From QHXQ01 sp038322995 (GTDB lineage Bacteria; Acidobacteriota; Blastocatellia; Pyrinomonadales; Pyrinomonadaceae): 28,043 bases of DNA. Of this stretch, positions 14,909 through 22,778 are shown one piece after another. The position numbers and the translations under genes are program-made. The DNA lies in NCBI GenBank assembly GCA_038322995.1, contig JBBQGM010000070.1, forward strand, positions 1-28,043, given 5' to 3'. The notes beneath the pieces are model-generated. The model saw nothing but the letters and a program-made list of their open reading frames with translations, was not told the DNA's origin and made no database searches. Position 1 is the stretch's first letter, and each line of letters opens with the position of its first letter.

Positions 14909-16963
14909 CTACTTTCTTGCGACGGGTGTGATCTTGAGCGTCAATCGTTCCGCGCCGCGCATGGCTTCAACTTCATACTCTTGATCGGGCTTCATCTCGC
15001 CGAGCGCGTAGCTGTAGTCATGTACATTGCGTATATCGTGACCGGCGAGGCGGACGATCTTATCGCCGGCCTTGAGACCGGCTTTGGCGGCGGGCGAGCC
15101 ATCGCGCACGCCATCGAGTTTCAGTCCGTCGGTGCTGTCGGCGTAAGAAGGGATGGTGCCGAGCGCGACGCGGAAGCCGGTGTTGCGCCCCTGCGTGTTG
15201 TCGCTCTTGGCCTGCGTGTAGGTCGGGCGTTTGTCGTTGGCGTCAACCGCGCGCACGATGTCGCGCACGAGCGCGATGATGCGCGCTTCGCCTTCGTAGT
15301 TGAGTTTCTCGGCCGTGTCCGACGGCTTGTGATAATCCTCGTGCGCGCCTGTGAAGAAGAAGAGGACAGGGATTTGTTTCGCATAAAACGATGAATGATC
15401 GCTCGGCCCGTAGCCGTCCTCACCGAGCGTGAGCGCGAAGCGCGGGCGCGGGCTGGCCGTGGCGACAACCTGGCCATTCGCGCCGGTCACAATTGGTATC
15501 TCGGCCTGGGCCGTGTGCTGCTGCGCCGCCGGTTCGCCCCCGACCACGACCTTCATGTTGAGAGCCGTGTTCGCCTGCACGACCCAATCCTTCCACTCTG
15601 CGGCCGTGCCCATGCCGCCGACCATCAGCTTGTCTGCTTGCAACCGCCCGATCATGTCCATGTTAAGCATCGCTACGGTCTGCGTGAGCGGCACGACCGG
15701 ATGATTGATGTAGAAGGACGAACCCAGCAAGCCTTCCTCTTCGCCGCTGAAGGCGATAAAGACGAGCGTGCGGCGCGGGTGGCTGGTCGCAAAGATACGT
15801 GCCAACTCAAGCAACCCGGCGACGCCCGAAGCATTATCGTCTGCGCCGTGATGAATCTCACCCGCGCGTGCGGCCAGACTGCCCTGCCCGCCGCGCCCCA
15901 GATGATCGTAGTGCGCGCCCAGCACGATCACTTCATCTTTCAACTTCGCATCGCTGCCCGTGAGTACGCCGACGACGTTCGCAGCCGGCGCTTCGCGGCG
16001 CACGAGATCGGTCGTCAGCCCGAACGCGATGTTGTTAAGCAGCGCGGAAAAATTCTTACGCGCCGCTGGCGCGGCTGGCGGATTCGCGCCGCCCGGCTGC
16101 GCGTTCAGTGGCTGAGTTTGCATCGCGCCTTCAAGCGCCTCGAACCGCACAGCCGGCGTGGCCGCCGCTTCAATCGCGCGCCGCGCCGCTTGCCGCGAAA
16201 TCACGGCGACAGGCAGCCCGGCATCGCCCGCCGCTCCATTCTCTAGCCGCGGCCCGGCGAGCCGATCATCTTTGAAGTTCTCCTGCCGCGAAATGAGCAA
16301 CAGTGCTCGCGCGCCATGATCGCGCGCCGCCGCCGCTTTGAACCGTAAGTCGGTGTAACGGGCGAAGGCCCCATGCGGATTGTCGCCGTCGGGCGTGCCG
16401 ACGAAGGCGAGCGCGAGTTTGTCCCGCACGTCCACGCTTGCATAGTCGTCGTGATTCAGATCGTTCGCCGTGATGCCGTAGCCAACATAGACGACCGCGC
16501 TGCGCTCGACCCGCGCGTTCGTGCTCCAGGCAAGCGGCATCCAGTCTTCGCCCGCCCGCAGATCGAGCGCGGGCGCGGGCGGGCCGCCGACCGTCTCGCC
16601 CACCTTCGGCGTGAACGCCATCGCGTTGCCTTGGCCCAATTCGACGGCGGCGACATACGGGAACGCTTGCAGGTATGAGTTGAACTGCCCCCCCACTTTG
16701 CGGTTGAATTCAATGCTTGACTGAACATCGGGCTGCAAGCCGAGCCGTTTGAACTCGTCCGCGATGTACTGCGCGGCCTGCATCGCACTGTCCGTACCGG
16801 TACGCCGCCCGTCGAGTTTGTCGGACGCAAGATAGGTCACGGCCGCCCGCAGTCGTTCCGCGCTCGACTCAATGCGCTGCGCGTCGGGCTGTTGCGCGCG
16901 TGCGCCAGTCAACAGGAAGACGAGGAGCCAAAGAGAAATCGAGCGGCGCAGCATGCTGTTCAT
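14909..16963 (-). CDS. Secreted M28-family aminopeptidase with PA-type insert and C-terminal PDZ domain
   Basis: A 684-aa exported zinc peptidase. Signal peptide MLRRSISLWLLVFLLTGARAQ. A PA-like domain (about 130-270) is inserted before the catalytic part, as in many M28 enzymes. Zinc ligands expected for M28 are visible: H351 (GAHYDHLG), D375 (HHGADDNASG), E408/E409 (SGEEEG), D436 (NMDMIG) and H545 (EDYHKPSDT). A PDZ domain fills about 593-680 (GIRVALG-like start, DGSPAAKAGLKAGDKIV). The enzyme should trim N-terminal residues from peptides outside the cytoplasm, and the PDZ domain may bind C-termini. The start is MNSM at 16963; an ATG three codons later is also possible. It follows the PD40 gene by 38 nt and is probably co-transcribed. 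Confidence 0.92.
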   Translation of the reverse strand: MNSMLRRSISLWLLVFLLTGARAQQPDAQRIESSAERLRAAVTYLASDKLDGRRTGTDSAMQAAQYIADEFKRLGLQPDVQSSIEFNRKVGGQFNSYLQAFPYVAAVELGQGNAMAFTPKVGETVGGPPAPALDLRAGEDWMPLAWSTNARVERSAVVYVGYGITANDLNHDDYASVDVRDKLALAFVGTPDGDNPHGAFARYTDLRFKAAAARDHGARALLLISRQENFKDDRLAGPRLENGAAGDAGLPVAVISRQAARRAIEAAATPAVRFEALEGAMQTQPLNAQPGGANPPAAPAARKNFSALLNNIAFGLTTDLVRREAPAANVVGVLTGSDAKLKDEVIVLGAHYDHLGRGGQGSLAARAGEIHHGADDNASGVAGLLELARIFATSHPRRTLVFIAFSGEEEGLLGSSFYINHPVVPLTQTVAMLNMDMIGRLQADKLMVGGMGTAAEWKDWVVQANTALNMKVVVGGEPAAQQHTAQAEIPIVTGANGQVVATASPRPRFALTLGEDGYGPSDHSSFYAKQIPVLFFFTGAHEDYHKPSDTAEKLNYEGEARIIALVRDIVRAVDANDKRPTYTQAKSDNTQGRNTGFRVALGTIPSYADSTDGLKLDGVRDGSPAAKAGLKAGDKIVRLAGHDIRNVHDYSYALGEMKPDQEYEVEAMRGAERLTLKITPVARK

Positions 16964-17001
16964 AATTTATATCCAGTTGCGACCGACTGGCTGAACCTGT
17001 T

Positions 17002-18063
17002 TCAGTTCACCCAATCCGCGATGAAGACGTTCGTGTCGCCTTGCACTTTAGCGTTGCGGTTTGACGCGAAGGCAAGTTTCTTGCCGTCGGGCGAGAACAT
17101 CGGGAAGCCGTCGAAGGTCTCGTTGTAAGTGATTTGCTCCAGCCCCGTGCCGTCCACATTGATCATGTAGAGATCGAAATTGCGCTTCTTCGGGTCGTTC
17201 ATGTTCGAGGCAAAGATGATGCGCTTGCCATCGGGAAACAGATAGGGTGCGAAACTGGCCGCATCGAGGTGCGTCACCTGTCGCTTGTGCGAACCGTCGG
17301 CATTCATCAGCCATAACTCGAACACCGTCGGCTCAATGACGCCTTCGGCCAATTTCTGTTTATAGCGCGCCTGCTGCTCCGGCGTCTGCGGATGATAGGC
17401 GCGATAGACGATCTGCTTGCCGTCGCGCGAGAAGAACGGGCCGCCGTCGTAGCCCAACGCATCAGTCAAACGCTTCACGTTCCGCCCGTCGGCGTCCATC
17501 GTATAGATGTCGAGGTCGCCGCTGCGCATCGAGGTGAAGACGATCCGCTTGCCGTCCGTCGAGATGGTCGCTTCGGCATCGTAACCATTCACGTTGGTCA
17601 GCGGCCGCAAGGCCGAGCCGTCCGGATTCGCCGTGTAGATGTCATAACCCGCATAGACGGGCCAGACGTAGCCCTTCGAGAAATCGGGGCGCGGCGGACA
17701 TGCGCGCGTGGCGGCATGCGTCGAAGCGTAGAGAATGCGTTTGCCGTTGGGGAAAAAGTACGAACAGGTGGTACGCCCGTCGCCGGTCGAGACCATGCGC
17801 GTGTCCGCGCCGTCCGCGCGCATCGTGTAAATCTGATCGCACTCGCGCCCGTCGCGCTTCGACTGAAAGATCAACGCGCGCCCGTCGCCGCTGAAATACG
17901 CTTCCGCATTCTCACCGCCGAACGTCAACTGCCGCACGTTGCGCAGATGCTTCTCAGTCGGCAACTCAAGTGCGCCCGTCTGTGGCGCTGGCGTTGGCGT
18001 CTGTGCGAACGCGACCGCGAGCAGAATAAGCGCACAGCCGACGAGGGGAAATATTCGTTTCAT
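17002..18063 (-). CDS. Secreted PD40/TolB-like beta-propeller protein
   Basis: A 353-aa protein with a signal peptide (MKRIFPLVGCALILLAVAFAQ). At least six PD40 units follow, each with a pattern like YFSGDGRALIFQSKRDG, ISTDGKRIVFTSMRSGDLDIYTMDADG and FSPDGKKLAFASNRN. No peptidase or protein-kinase domain is fused to it. Such propellers bind peptides or proteins in the periplasm. Being directly upstream of the M28 peptidase, it may help it or share its substrate; that is inference. TTGAGGTAATCT before ATG 18063 gives a weak ribosome site. Confidence 0.85.
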   Translation of the reverse strand: MKRIFPLVGCALILLAVAFAQTPTPAPQTGALELPTEKHLRNVRQLTFGGENAEAYFSGDGRALIFQSKRDGRECDQIYTMRADGADTRMVSTGDGRTTCSYFFPNGKRILYASTHAATRACPPRPDFSKGYVWPVYAGYDIYTANPDGSALRPLTNVNGYDAEATISTDGKRIVFTSMRSGDLDIYTMDADGRNVKRLTDALGYDGGPFFSRDGKQIVYRAYHPQTPEQQARYKQKLAEGVIEPTVFELWLMNADGSHKRQVTHLDAASFAPYLFPDGKRIIFASNMNDPKKRNFDLYMINVDGTGLEQITYNETFDGFPMFSPDGKKLAFASNRNAKVQGDTNVFIADWVN

Positions 18064-18102
18064 AGATTACCTCAAGGACAGACCGACTATAGACCGCATG
18101 CA

Positions 18103-18187
18103 CTGTCAGGTCAGTACCGCCTGTGGTCGCGGGCGGATAATGCTTATGTCACCACGACCCGCCCACGCCCGCAGGTGGGACTGACAG
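18103..18187. repeat. Imperfect inverted repeat between PD40 and serC genes
   Basis: Outer arms CTGTCAG (18103-18109) and CTGACAG (18181-18187) are perfect; the inner parts, rich in GCGGGCGG and CCGCCCACG, pair imperfectly. The layout resembles dispersed GC-rich palindromes seen in Acidobacteriota. It may also end the serC transcript, which stops at 18193. Confidence 0.5.
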
Positions 18188-18192
18188 GTAAC

Positions 18193-19278
18193 TCAACCGT
18201 GCTGCTGCTCGAACTCGCGCATGAAGGAGACGAGTGTTTCGCAGCCGGCGCGCGGGAAGGCGTTGTAGATCGAGGCGCGGATGCCGCCGACCGAGCGATG
18301 ACCTTTCAGGCCGTCCAGCCCGGCGGCGGTCGCTTCTTTCGCAAACTGCTTTTCTAATTCTTCCGTCGGCAACCGGAACGTGACGTTCATCAACGAGCGC
18401 GCTTCGGGCACGGCATGGCCGCGATAAAAGTCGGTCGCATCAATCGCATCGTAAATGAGTTTGGCCTTCACTTCGTTCGCGCGGTGCATCCCTGGCAACC
18501 CGCCCTGCGCCTGCACCCACTGGCAGACGAGGTCGAGGATGTAGATGCCCCATGTATTTGGCGTGTTGTAGAGTGAATCGTTCGCGGTGTGCGTGCGATA
18601 GTCAAACATCGTATGCAGACCGTCGGGGATGCGCTGTAATAGATCGTCGCGGATGATGACGAGCGTGACGCCCGACGGCCCCAAGTTCTTCTGCGCGCCC
18701 GCATAGATGAGCGCGTACTTCGCTATGTCCATCGGACGCGAACAGATGTCTGACGAAGCATCGGCGACGAGGGGCACATCGCCAACTGCCGGTTCGATTT
18801 GCCACTCGACGCCTTCAATCGTCTCGTTCGTTGTGAAGTGGACGTAAGCTGCGCGTGGATCGAGTCTCAACTCGTGTGCTTCGGGCACGCGCGTGTAACG
18901 GCTGTCGGCCATATCGGCGGCGACGCTTGTTGCGCCCTGCTTCTTTGCCTCCTTTAGCGCCTTCTGGCCCCAACTGCCGGTGATGAGGTAGTCCGCGCTC
19001 GCGCCTTCGGTCAGCAGATTCATCGGGATCAGCGAGAACTGCGTACTCGCGCCGCCTTGCAGAAAGAGCAGGTGATAGTTTTCGGGTATGCCCAGCAGTT
19101 CGCGCAAACCGTGCTTCGCGCGCTGATGTATGTGGTCGAACGTCTGCGAGCGATGGCTGATCTCCATCACGGACATGCCAACGCCGGGCAGGCTCAGCAT
19201 CTCGCGTTGTGCTTGCTCAAGCACCGGCACAGGTAGCACGGCAGGGCCGGCGCTGAAGTTAAAAAGTCGCTCAGTCAT
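18193..19278 (-). CDS. serC: Phosphoserine aminotransferase
   Basis: A 361-aa PLP enzyme that converts 3-phosphohydroxypyruvate and glutamate to phosphoserine, the second step of serine synthesis, in the cytoplasm. Diagnostic motifs are the N-terminal NFSAGPAVLP, LQGGAST (73-79), and the PLP lysine K197 in AGAQKNLGPSG. The end RSVGGIRASIYNAFP is also typical. The length matches the usual 360 residues. ATG 19278 follows GAGGGAAGAATC. serA lies upstream on the same strand with an SDR gene and two small AT-richer genes between them. Confidence 0.97.
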   Translation of the reverse strand: MTERLFNFSAGPAVLPVPVLEQAQREMLSLPGVGMSVMEISHRSQTFDHIHQRAKHGLRELLGIPENYHLLFLQGGASTQFSLIPMNLLTEGASADYLITGSWGQKALKEAKKQGATSVAADMADSRYTRVPEAHELRLDPRAAYVHFTTNETIEGVEWQIEPAVGDVPLVADASSDICSRPMDIAKYALIYAGAQKNLGPSGVTLVIIRDDLLQRIPDGLHTMFDYRTHTANDSLYNTPNTWGIYILDLVCQWVQAQGGLPGMHRANEVKAKLIYDAIDATDFYRGHAVPEARSLMNVTFRLPTEELEKQFAKEATAAGLDGLKGHRSVGGIRASIYNAFPRAGCETLVSFMREFEQQHG

Positions 19279-19312
19279 GATTCTTCCCTCGTTAAAGCAG
19301 AGGCTAGCGGTT

Positions 19313-19359
19313 AGAGGTTAGAGGTCAGTGAAAGACTTTCTGACTGACCTCCAACCTCT
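19313..19359. repeat. Near-perfect palindrome built from AGAGGTTAGAGGTCAG words
   Basis: Arms 19313-19329 and 19343-19359 pair over 17 bases with one mismatch. The loop contains a further GAAAG-A-CTTTC hairpin, so the stem is almost continuous. A further GACCTCT word follows at about 19367. It lies between the SDR and serC genes of the same strand and could be a dispersed element or an internal processing site. Confidence 0.65.
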
Positions 19360-19371
19360 GATCTCTGACCT

Positions 19372-20151
19372 CTACGGTTTCATACTGGAACGGATTGCGC
19401 TACCTGCGATACGCGTCACGACCGAGCGCGGCAACAACCGCTCCGCTTCGGTTTGCACATAGTTCAGCCAGCCGGAAATGACGTGGCTGCGCCCGCGCTG
19501 CAAGCCGCGCAAGGCCGTGTCCACCACCTGTTCGGGCGTCTGCGCGATCCGCATCGGCGGCTGGCCCATCTTCGCGGCGGCGAAAAAATTCGTCTCCGTC
19601 ACGCCCGGACAGAGCGCCAGCACCTTGATGCCGTGCGCGCGATTCTCTGCCCACAACGCTTCCGAGAACGACAATACGAACGCCTTCGTTGCCGCATACG
19701 TCGCCATGTACGGCACGGGTTGGAACGCGGCGGTCGACGCGACGTTGATGATCGCGCCCCGTTTGCGCTCGCGCATCGGCGCGAGATAGAGATGCGTCAA
19801 TGCCAGCAACGCCTTCACGTTCAGATCGATCATGCTCAACTCGCGCGCCACATCAAGCGTCGTGAACTCGCCCATCGAACCGAAGCCCGCGTTGTTAATC
19901 AACGTCTCAACTTCCAACCCGCGCTTGCTCGTTTCAGCAAACAACTGTTGCGGCGCATCCGCCCCGCTCAAATCCAACGCGACCGACTGCGCCACGATGT
20001 TCCCATGCGCCCGCCCCAACTCGTTGCACAGCGCATCGAGCCGCTCGACCGAGCGCGCCACCAGCACCACGTTCTCGCCCCGCGCCGCCAGCTTGCGCGC
20101 GAACACTTCGCCGATGCCGCTCGATGCGCCTGTGATGAGCGTTGTTTTCAT
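19372..20151 (-). CDS. Classical short-chain dehydrogenase/reductase
   Basis: A 259-aa SDR with the cofactor motif TGASSGIG (7-14), NNAG (86-89), and the catalytic Ser139, Tyr152 and Lys156 (YAATK). R33 after the second strand (VARS) favours NADPH. It resembles the DltE/YqjQ subgroup, so the substrate is a carbonyl or alcohol that cannot be named. ATG 20151 has AAGG five nt upstream. It follows the PIN gene by 27 nt and precedes serC. Confidence 0.93.
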   Translation of the reverse strand: MKTTLITGASSGIGEVFARKLAARGENVVLVARSVERLDALCNELGRAHGNIVAQSVALDLSGADAPQQLFAETSKRGLEVETLINNAGFGSMGEFTTLDVARELSMIDLNVKALLALTHLYLAPMRERKRGAIINVASTAAFQPVPYMATYAATKAFVLSFSEALWAENRAHGIKVLALCPGVTETNFFAAAKMGQPPMRIAQTPEQVVDTALRGLQRGRSHVISGWLNYVQTEAERLLPRSVVTRIAGSAIRSSMKP

Positions 20152-20178
20152 ATAAGCCTTAATAAAATATCCGTGTGC

Positions 20179-20676
20179 TTAACTCCAATTTAACGTCCGA
20201 ACGTGATTGAAGTTAATCACATCTATACCCTGCTTTTCTAAATGCCCGTGCAATCGGAAGTCATCCGTCAAAACAAGATATTGGCCCTGAGCCAAATCTA
20301 AGATGCCAGCATCTGTCAGTCCCAGCTTTGCGAGTTGCGGCGTGGGAGATAATTTTGCGCTCTTGATGTAATGCTCTTCCAAAACTGTAAGTTGATGGGC
20401 GAACTGTATGTAGAACGTGGGTTTCAGATTATCCGCTAGTGGATTTGCGAGATTGCTCACTTCTGTGAGGATGTTGGGCGTTGTTACTATCTTGCTGAAA
20501 TATCTAAACAGGCCAAGCAGCGTATAAAAATCCTCTATCGCAAACATCATTGTGCGTTTGAACTTTGGGATGTACTGCGGATCATACAGGCCAACAAAGT
20601 ATAAGAGCAGCACATTACTATCAATCAACACACCTTTGCTCTTGTACTGTGTCAGCAAGTGATCAAGCTGCTTCAT
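20179..20676 (-). CDS. PIN-domain nuclease, probable toxin
   Basis: A 165-aa protein matching the PIN fold, with the four acidic metal-site positions in order: D19 (VLIDSNVLLLYF), E72 (ILTEVSN), D122 (LGLTDAGI) and D138 (VLTDDF). PIN nucleases of VapC type cut tRNA or rRNA. At 165 aa it is somewhat longer than a typical VapC, with a helical extension near 35-65 (KRTMMFAIEDFYTLLGLFRYF). Its start overlaps the upstream 90-aa gene by 14 nt, the arrangement of a coupled pair. Both genes are clearly AT-richer than serA and the SDR on either side, suggesting arrival by transfer. Activity is inferred, not shown. Confidence 0.8.
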   Translation of the reverse strand: MKQLDHLLTQYKSKGVLIDSNVLLLYFVGLYDPQYIPKFKRTMMFAIEDFYTLLGLFRYFSKIVTTPNILTEVSNLANPLADNLKPTFYIQFAHQLTVLEEHYIKSAKLSPTPQLAKLGLTDAGILDLAQGQYLVLTDDFRLHGHLEKQGIDVINFNHVRTLNWS

Positions 20677-20935
20677 GTTGTAGTTCTCTAATTTTCATAG
20701 ATAAGACTTCACCGGTCTCCGTATCAACTTTAACTATCTTGTATCGCCTCCCTCTAATCCCCAAGATCGAATTAACGGAGCTTGAAGGCGCGGGAAAACT
20801 TAGAGTTATTAACCAATACTTACTATCTTCTGATAACTCGACTTCTTCCAGCATGACATCTGAAATCGTTTCATCAGAGTAAAGCCCGACAATAAAATTA
20901 GAGGCTAATTGTGCCGCTTGCTTTACATCAATCAT
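20663..20935 (-). CDS. 90-aa partner of the PIN nuclease, PepSY-like, candidate antitoxin
   Basis: Start ATG 20935 is chosen because GGAGGT (20948-20943) lies 7 nt upstream; a TTG at 20950 is too far upstream. The acidic product (MIDVKQAAQLASNFIVGLYSDE...) reads as one helix followed by three or four strands, with YKIVKVDTETGEVLSMKIRE at the end resembling a PepSY-like domain. No ribbon-helix-helix, AbrB or HTH motif is visible, so it is not a standard VapB. It overlaps the PIN gene by 14 nt. By position and size it is a candidate antitoxin or accessory protein; I do not recognise the family with certainty. Confidence 0.65.
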   Translation of the reverse strand: MIDVKQAAQLASNFIVGLYSDETISDVMLEEVELSEDSKYWLITLSFPAPSSSVNSILGIRGRRYKIVKVDTETGEVLSMKIRELQHEAA

Positions 20936-20942
20936 AGTCGCT

Positions 20943-20948
20943 ACCTCC
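20943..20948 (-). promoter_or_regulatory. Shine-Dalgarno GGAGGT for the PIN partner gene
   Basis: GGAGGT 7 nt before ATG 20935; a strong site, consistent with the first gene of the pair being made in excess. Confidence 0.75.
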
Positions 20949-20977
20949 AAATCAGGATGGTCGATTAAATTACCACT

Positions 20978-22186
20978 TTAGCCTCTTAGTTCCAACAGAT
21001 CGAGTTCGATGATGTCTGCATTCTCCGCGCGCAAGCGTTCCAGCGTCTCACTTGACGGTGCGGCTTCGAGGTTGATGCGGGCGACGGCCGCTTCCGCGCC
21101 CTCGAAGACGATGTTCTCCATCTCTTGCACGTTGATGGTCGCAGCCCGGATCGCGCCCAGGACTGCGGCCAGCACGCCGGGGCGATCACGATGACGCACG
21201 ACTAAGAGATGCGTGGCGGGCGTGCGCGCGGCGAGGTTGACGACGTTCGGGACTTTGCCCGTCTCTTTGAACGCGCGGATGATGCGCACTGTCTCGGCGG
21301 CGATGGCTTCTTGCGCCTGATCGGTCGAAGCACCGATGTGGTGTGTGCCGTACAGGTTCGGCTCGTGCGCGATCTCGTCCGTGAACTCGCCGGTCGCGGA
21401 GGTCGGTTCGGCGGCGAACACGTCCAGTCCCGCGCGGATGCCGCGCTCACGCATCGCGTTGACTAACGCGGCTTGATCCACCACCTCACCGCGCGCGGTG
21501 TTGATGAAGTAAGCGCCCGCACGCATGGCGTTGAAGAAGGCTGTGCTGATCAGGCCGCGCGTCGCCGCATTGAGCGCGACATGGACGCTCACGATGTCGG
21601 CCGCGCGGGCCACGTCTAAAGGATTTTCGACGCGCTCGATGCCTAACTCGGCCGCGCGCTCCGGCGTCAGGCTCCGACTCCACGCGACTACGGCCAAGCC
21701 GAAGGCGTGCGCCCGCGTAATCGTCTCTTGCCCGATCTGCCCTGTGCCGACTAACCCAAGCGTGCGCCCGTAGAGACCACGTGCTTTGGAAAACTCCTTC
21801 TTGTTCCACTCTCCACGACGTAGCGCGCTGACGTTATCGGCGATGCGCCGGTCGAGCGCGAGGATCAGAGCGAACGCAAGTTCCGCGACGGCGATGGAAT
21901 TTTTGCCCGGACAGTTTGAGACGTAGATGCCGCGCCGCGAGGCCGCCGCCACGTCAATCGTGTTGTAGCCCGCGCCCGCGCGCACGACGAGTTTCAACGG
22001 CCCCGCGTCCATCATCGGCTCCGTCACTTTCGTCCCACGCACGACAAGCACGTCCGGCGCATAATCGCGCACCGCTACGACGAGCGAGTCGTCTTTCACG
22101 TCCGGCTGATAAGAATAATCGCAGCCCGCGGCATCAAGGCCATCGCGGCCCGATTGCTCAAACTTGTCGGCGATCAGTACCTTCAT
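20978..22186 (-). CDS. serA: D-3-phosphoglycerate dehydrogenase with ACT domain
   Basis: A 402-aa NAD-dependent dehydrogenase for the first step of serine synthesis. NAD site GLVGTGQIGQE (144-154), catalytic R232 (NTARGEVVD), E260 (LDVFAAEP) and H283 (THHIGAST). An ACT-type regulatory domain (about 326-402, beginning THLLVVRHRDRPGVLAAVLGAI) suggests allosteric control, probably by serine. The length fits the short SerA class without the ASB domain. It starts 19 nt after the GNAT gene, with a GAGAGGCAG ribosome site. 2-hydroxyacid dehydrogenases of other specificity look similar, but serC in the same run supports serA. Confidence 0.9.
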   Translation of the reverse strand: MKVLIADKFEQSGRDGLDAAGCDYSYQPDVKDDSLVVAVRDYAPDVLVVRGTKVTEPMMDAGPLKLVVRAGAGYNTIDVAAASRRGIYVSNCPGKNSIAVAELAFALILALDRRIADNVSALRRGEWNKKEFSKARGLYGRTLGLVGTGQIGQETITRAHAFGLAVVAWSRSLTPERAAELGIERVENPLDVARAADIVSVHVALNAATRGLISTAFFNAMRAGAYFINTARGEVVDQAALVNAMRERGIRAGLDVFAAEPTSATGEFTDEIAHEPNLYGTHHIGASTDQAQEAIAAETVRIIRAFKETGKVPNVVNLAARTPATHLLVVRHRDRPGVLAAVLGAIRAATINVQEMENIVFEGAEAAVARINLEAAPSSETLERLRAENADIIELDLLELRG

Positions 22187-22205
22187 CTGCTCTGCCTCTC
22201 ATTCA

Positions 22206-22748
22206 TTAAGCCGCCTGCGCGACGTACAAGCCCGCGCGCGGCACGAACTCGGCGCGGGTGCTAGCGTAGACCGCGCAAGTGCTGTCGTAGTGCTGCGCCT
22301 CGCGCTCGAACCGCATGCCGATCTTTTCCATTACGCGCCGCGAGTTGATATTTGCCGGAATCGCGACGGCGACGATGCGCGCCAACCCGACTTGCTCGAA
22401 CCCGTAGCGCAAGCAAGCGGCGGCCGTCTCGGTCGCGTAGCCGTGCCCCCAATAAGCTTGCGCGAAGCCATAACCGACTTCAATCTCGCCCGACTCTTCG
22501 AGCGGCTGGATGCCGCCCCAGCCGACCATCACGTCATCGGCTTTGGTATTGATCGCGCACATCCCGAAGCCGTAACGTTCGTGGCACGAGAGATAGAATT
22601 TCAACCGCCGCGCGACCATCTCCGGCGATTGCATCGGCGCGCCGCCGATGTAGCGCGACACTTCAGCGTCCGCGCGAAACCGGATGAGCGTCGGCAAGTC
22701 GTCGTTCGTCAGCGGCCGCAGGCGCAATCTGTCTGTTTCGATCAGCAT
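22206..22748 (-). CDS. GNAT-family N-acetyltransferase (RimJ/RimL-like)
   Basis: A 180-aa acetyltransferase opening with IETDRLRLRPLTNDDLPTL, the usual RimJ/RimL start. The acetyl-CoA loop is YWGHGYATETAAACLRYGF, followed by ARIVAVAIPANINSRRVMEKIGMRFE, all standard for the group. The acceptor, either a protein N-terminus or a small amine, cannot be told. It lies between DUF1015 (30 nt) and serA (19 nt), so it is expressed with them; a role in serine metabolism is not implied by sequence alone. Confidence 0.88.
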   Translation of the reverse strand: MLIETDRLRLRPLTNDDLPTLIRFRADAEVSRYIGGAPMQSPEMVARRLKFYLSCHERYGFGMCAINTKADDVMVGWGGIQPLEESGEIEVGYGFAQAYWGHGYATETAAACLRYGFEQVGLARIVAVAIPANINSRRVMEKIGMRFEREAQHYDSTCAVYASTRAEFVPRAGLYVAQAA

Positions 22749-22778
22749 GGTCTGCTTTCGACACCTAAGCGGCCGGCT

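Noticed and set aside
15395..16246. 283-aa plus-strand open frame opposite the M28 peptidase
   Set aside because: Antisense shadow in GC-rich DNA; all catalytic motifs are on the other strand.
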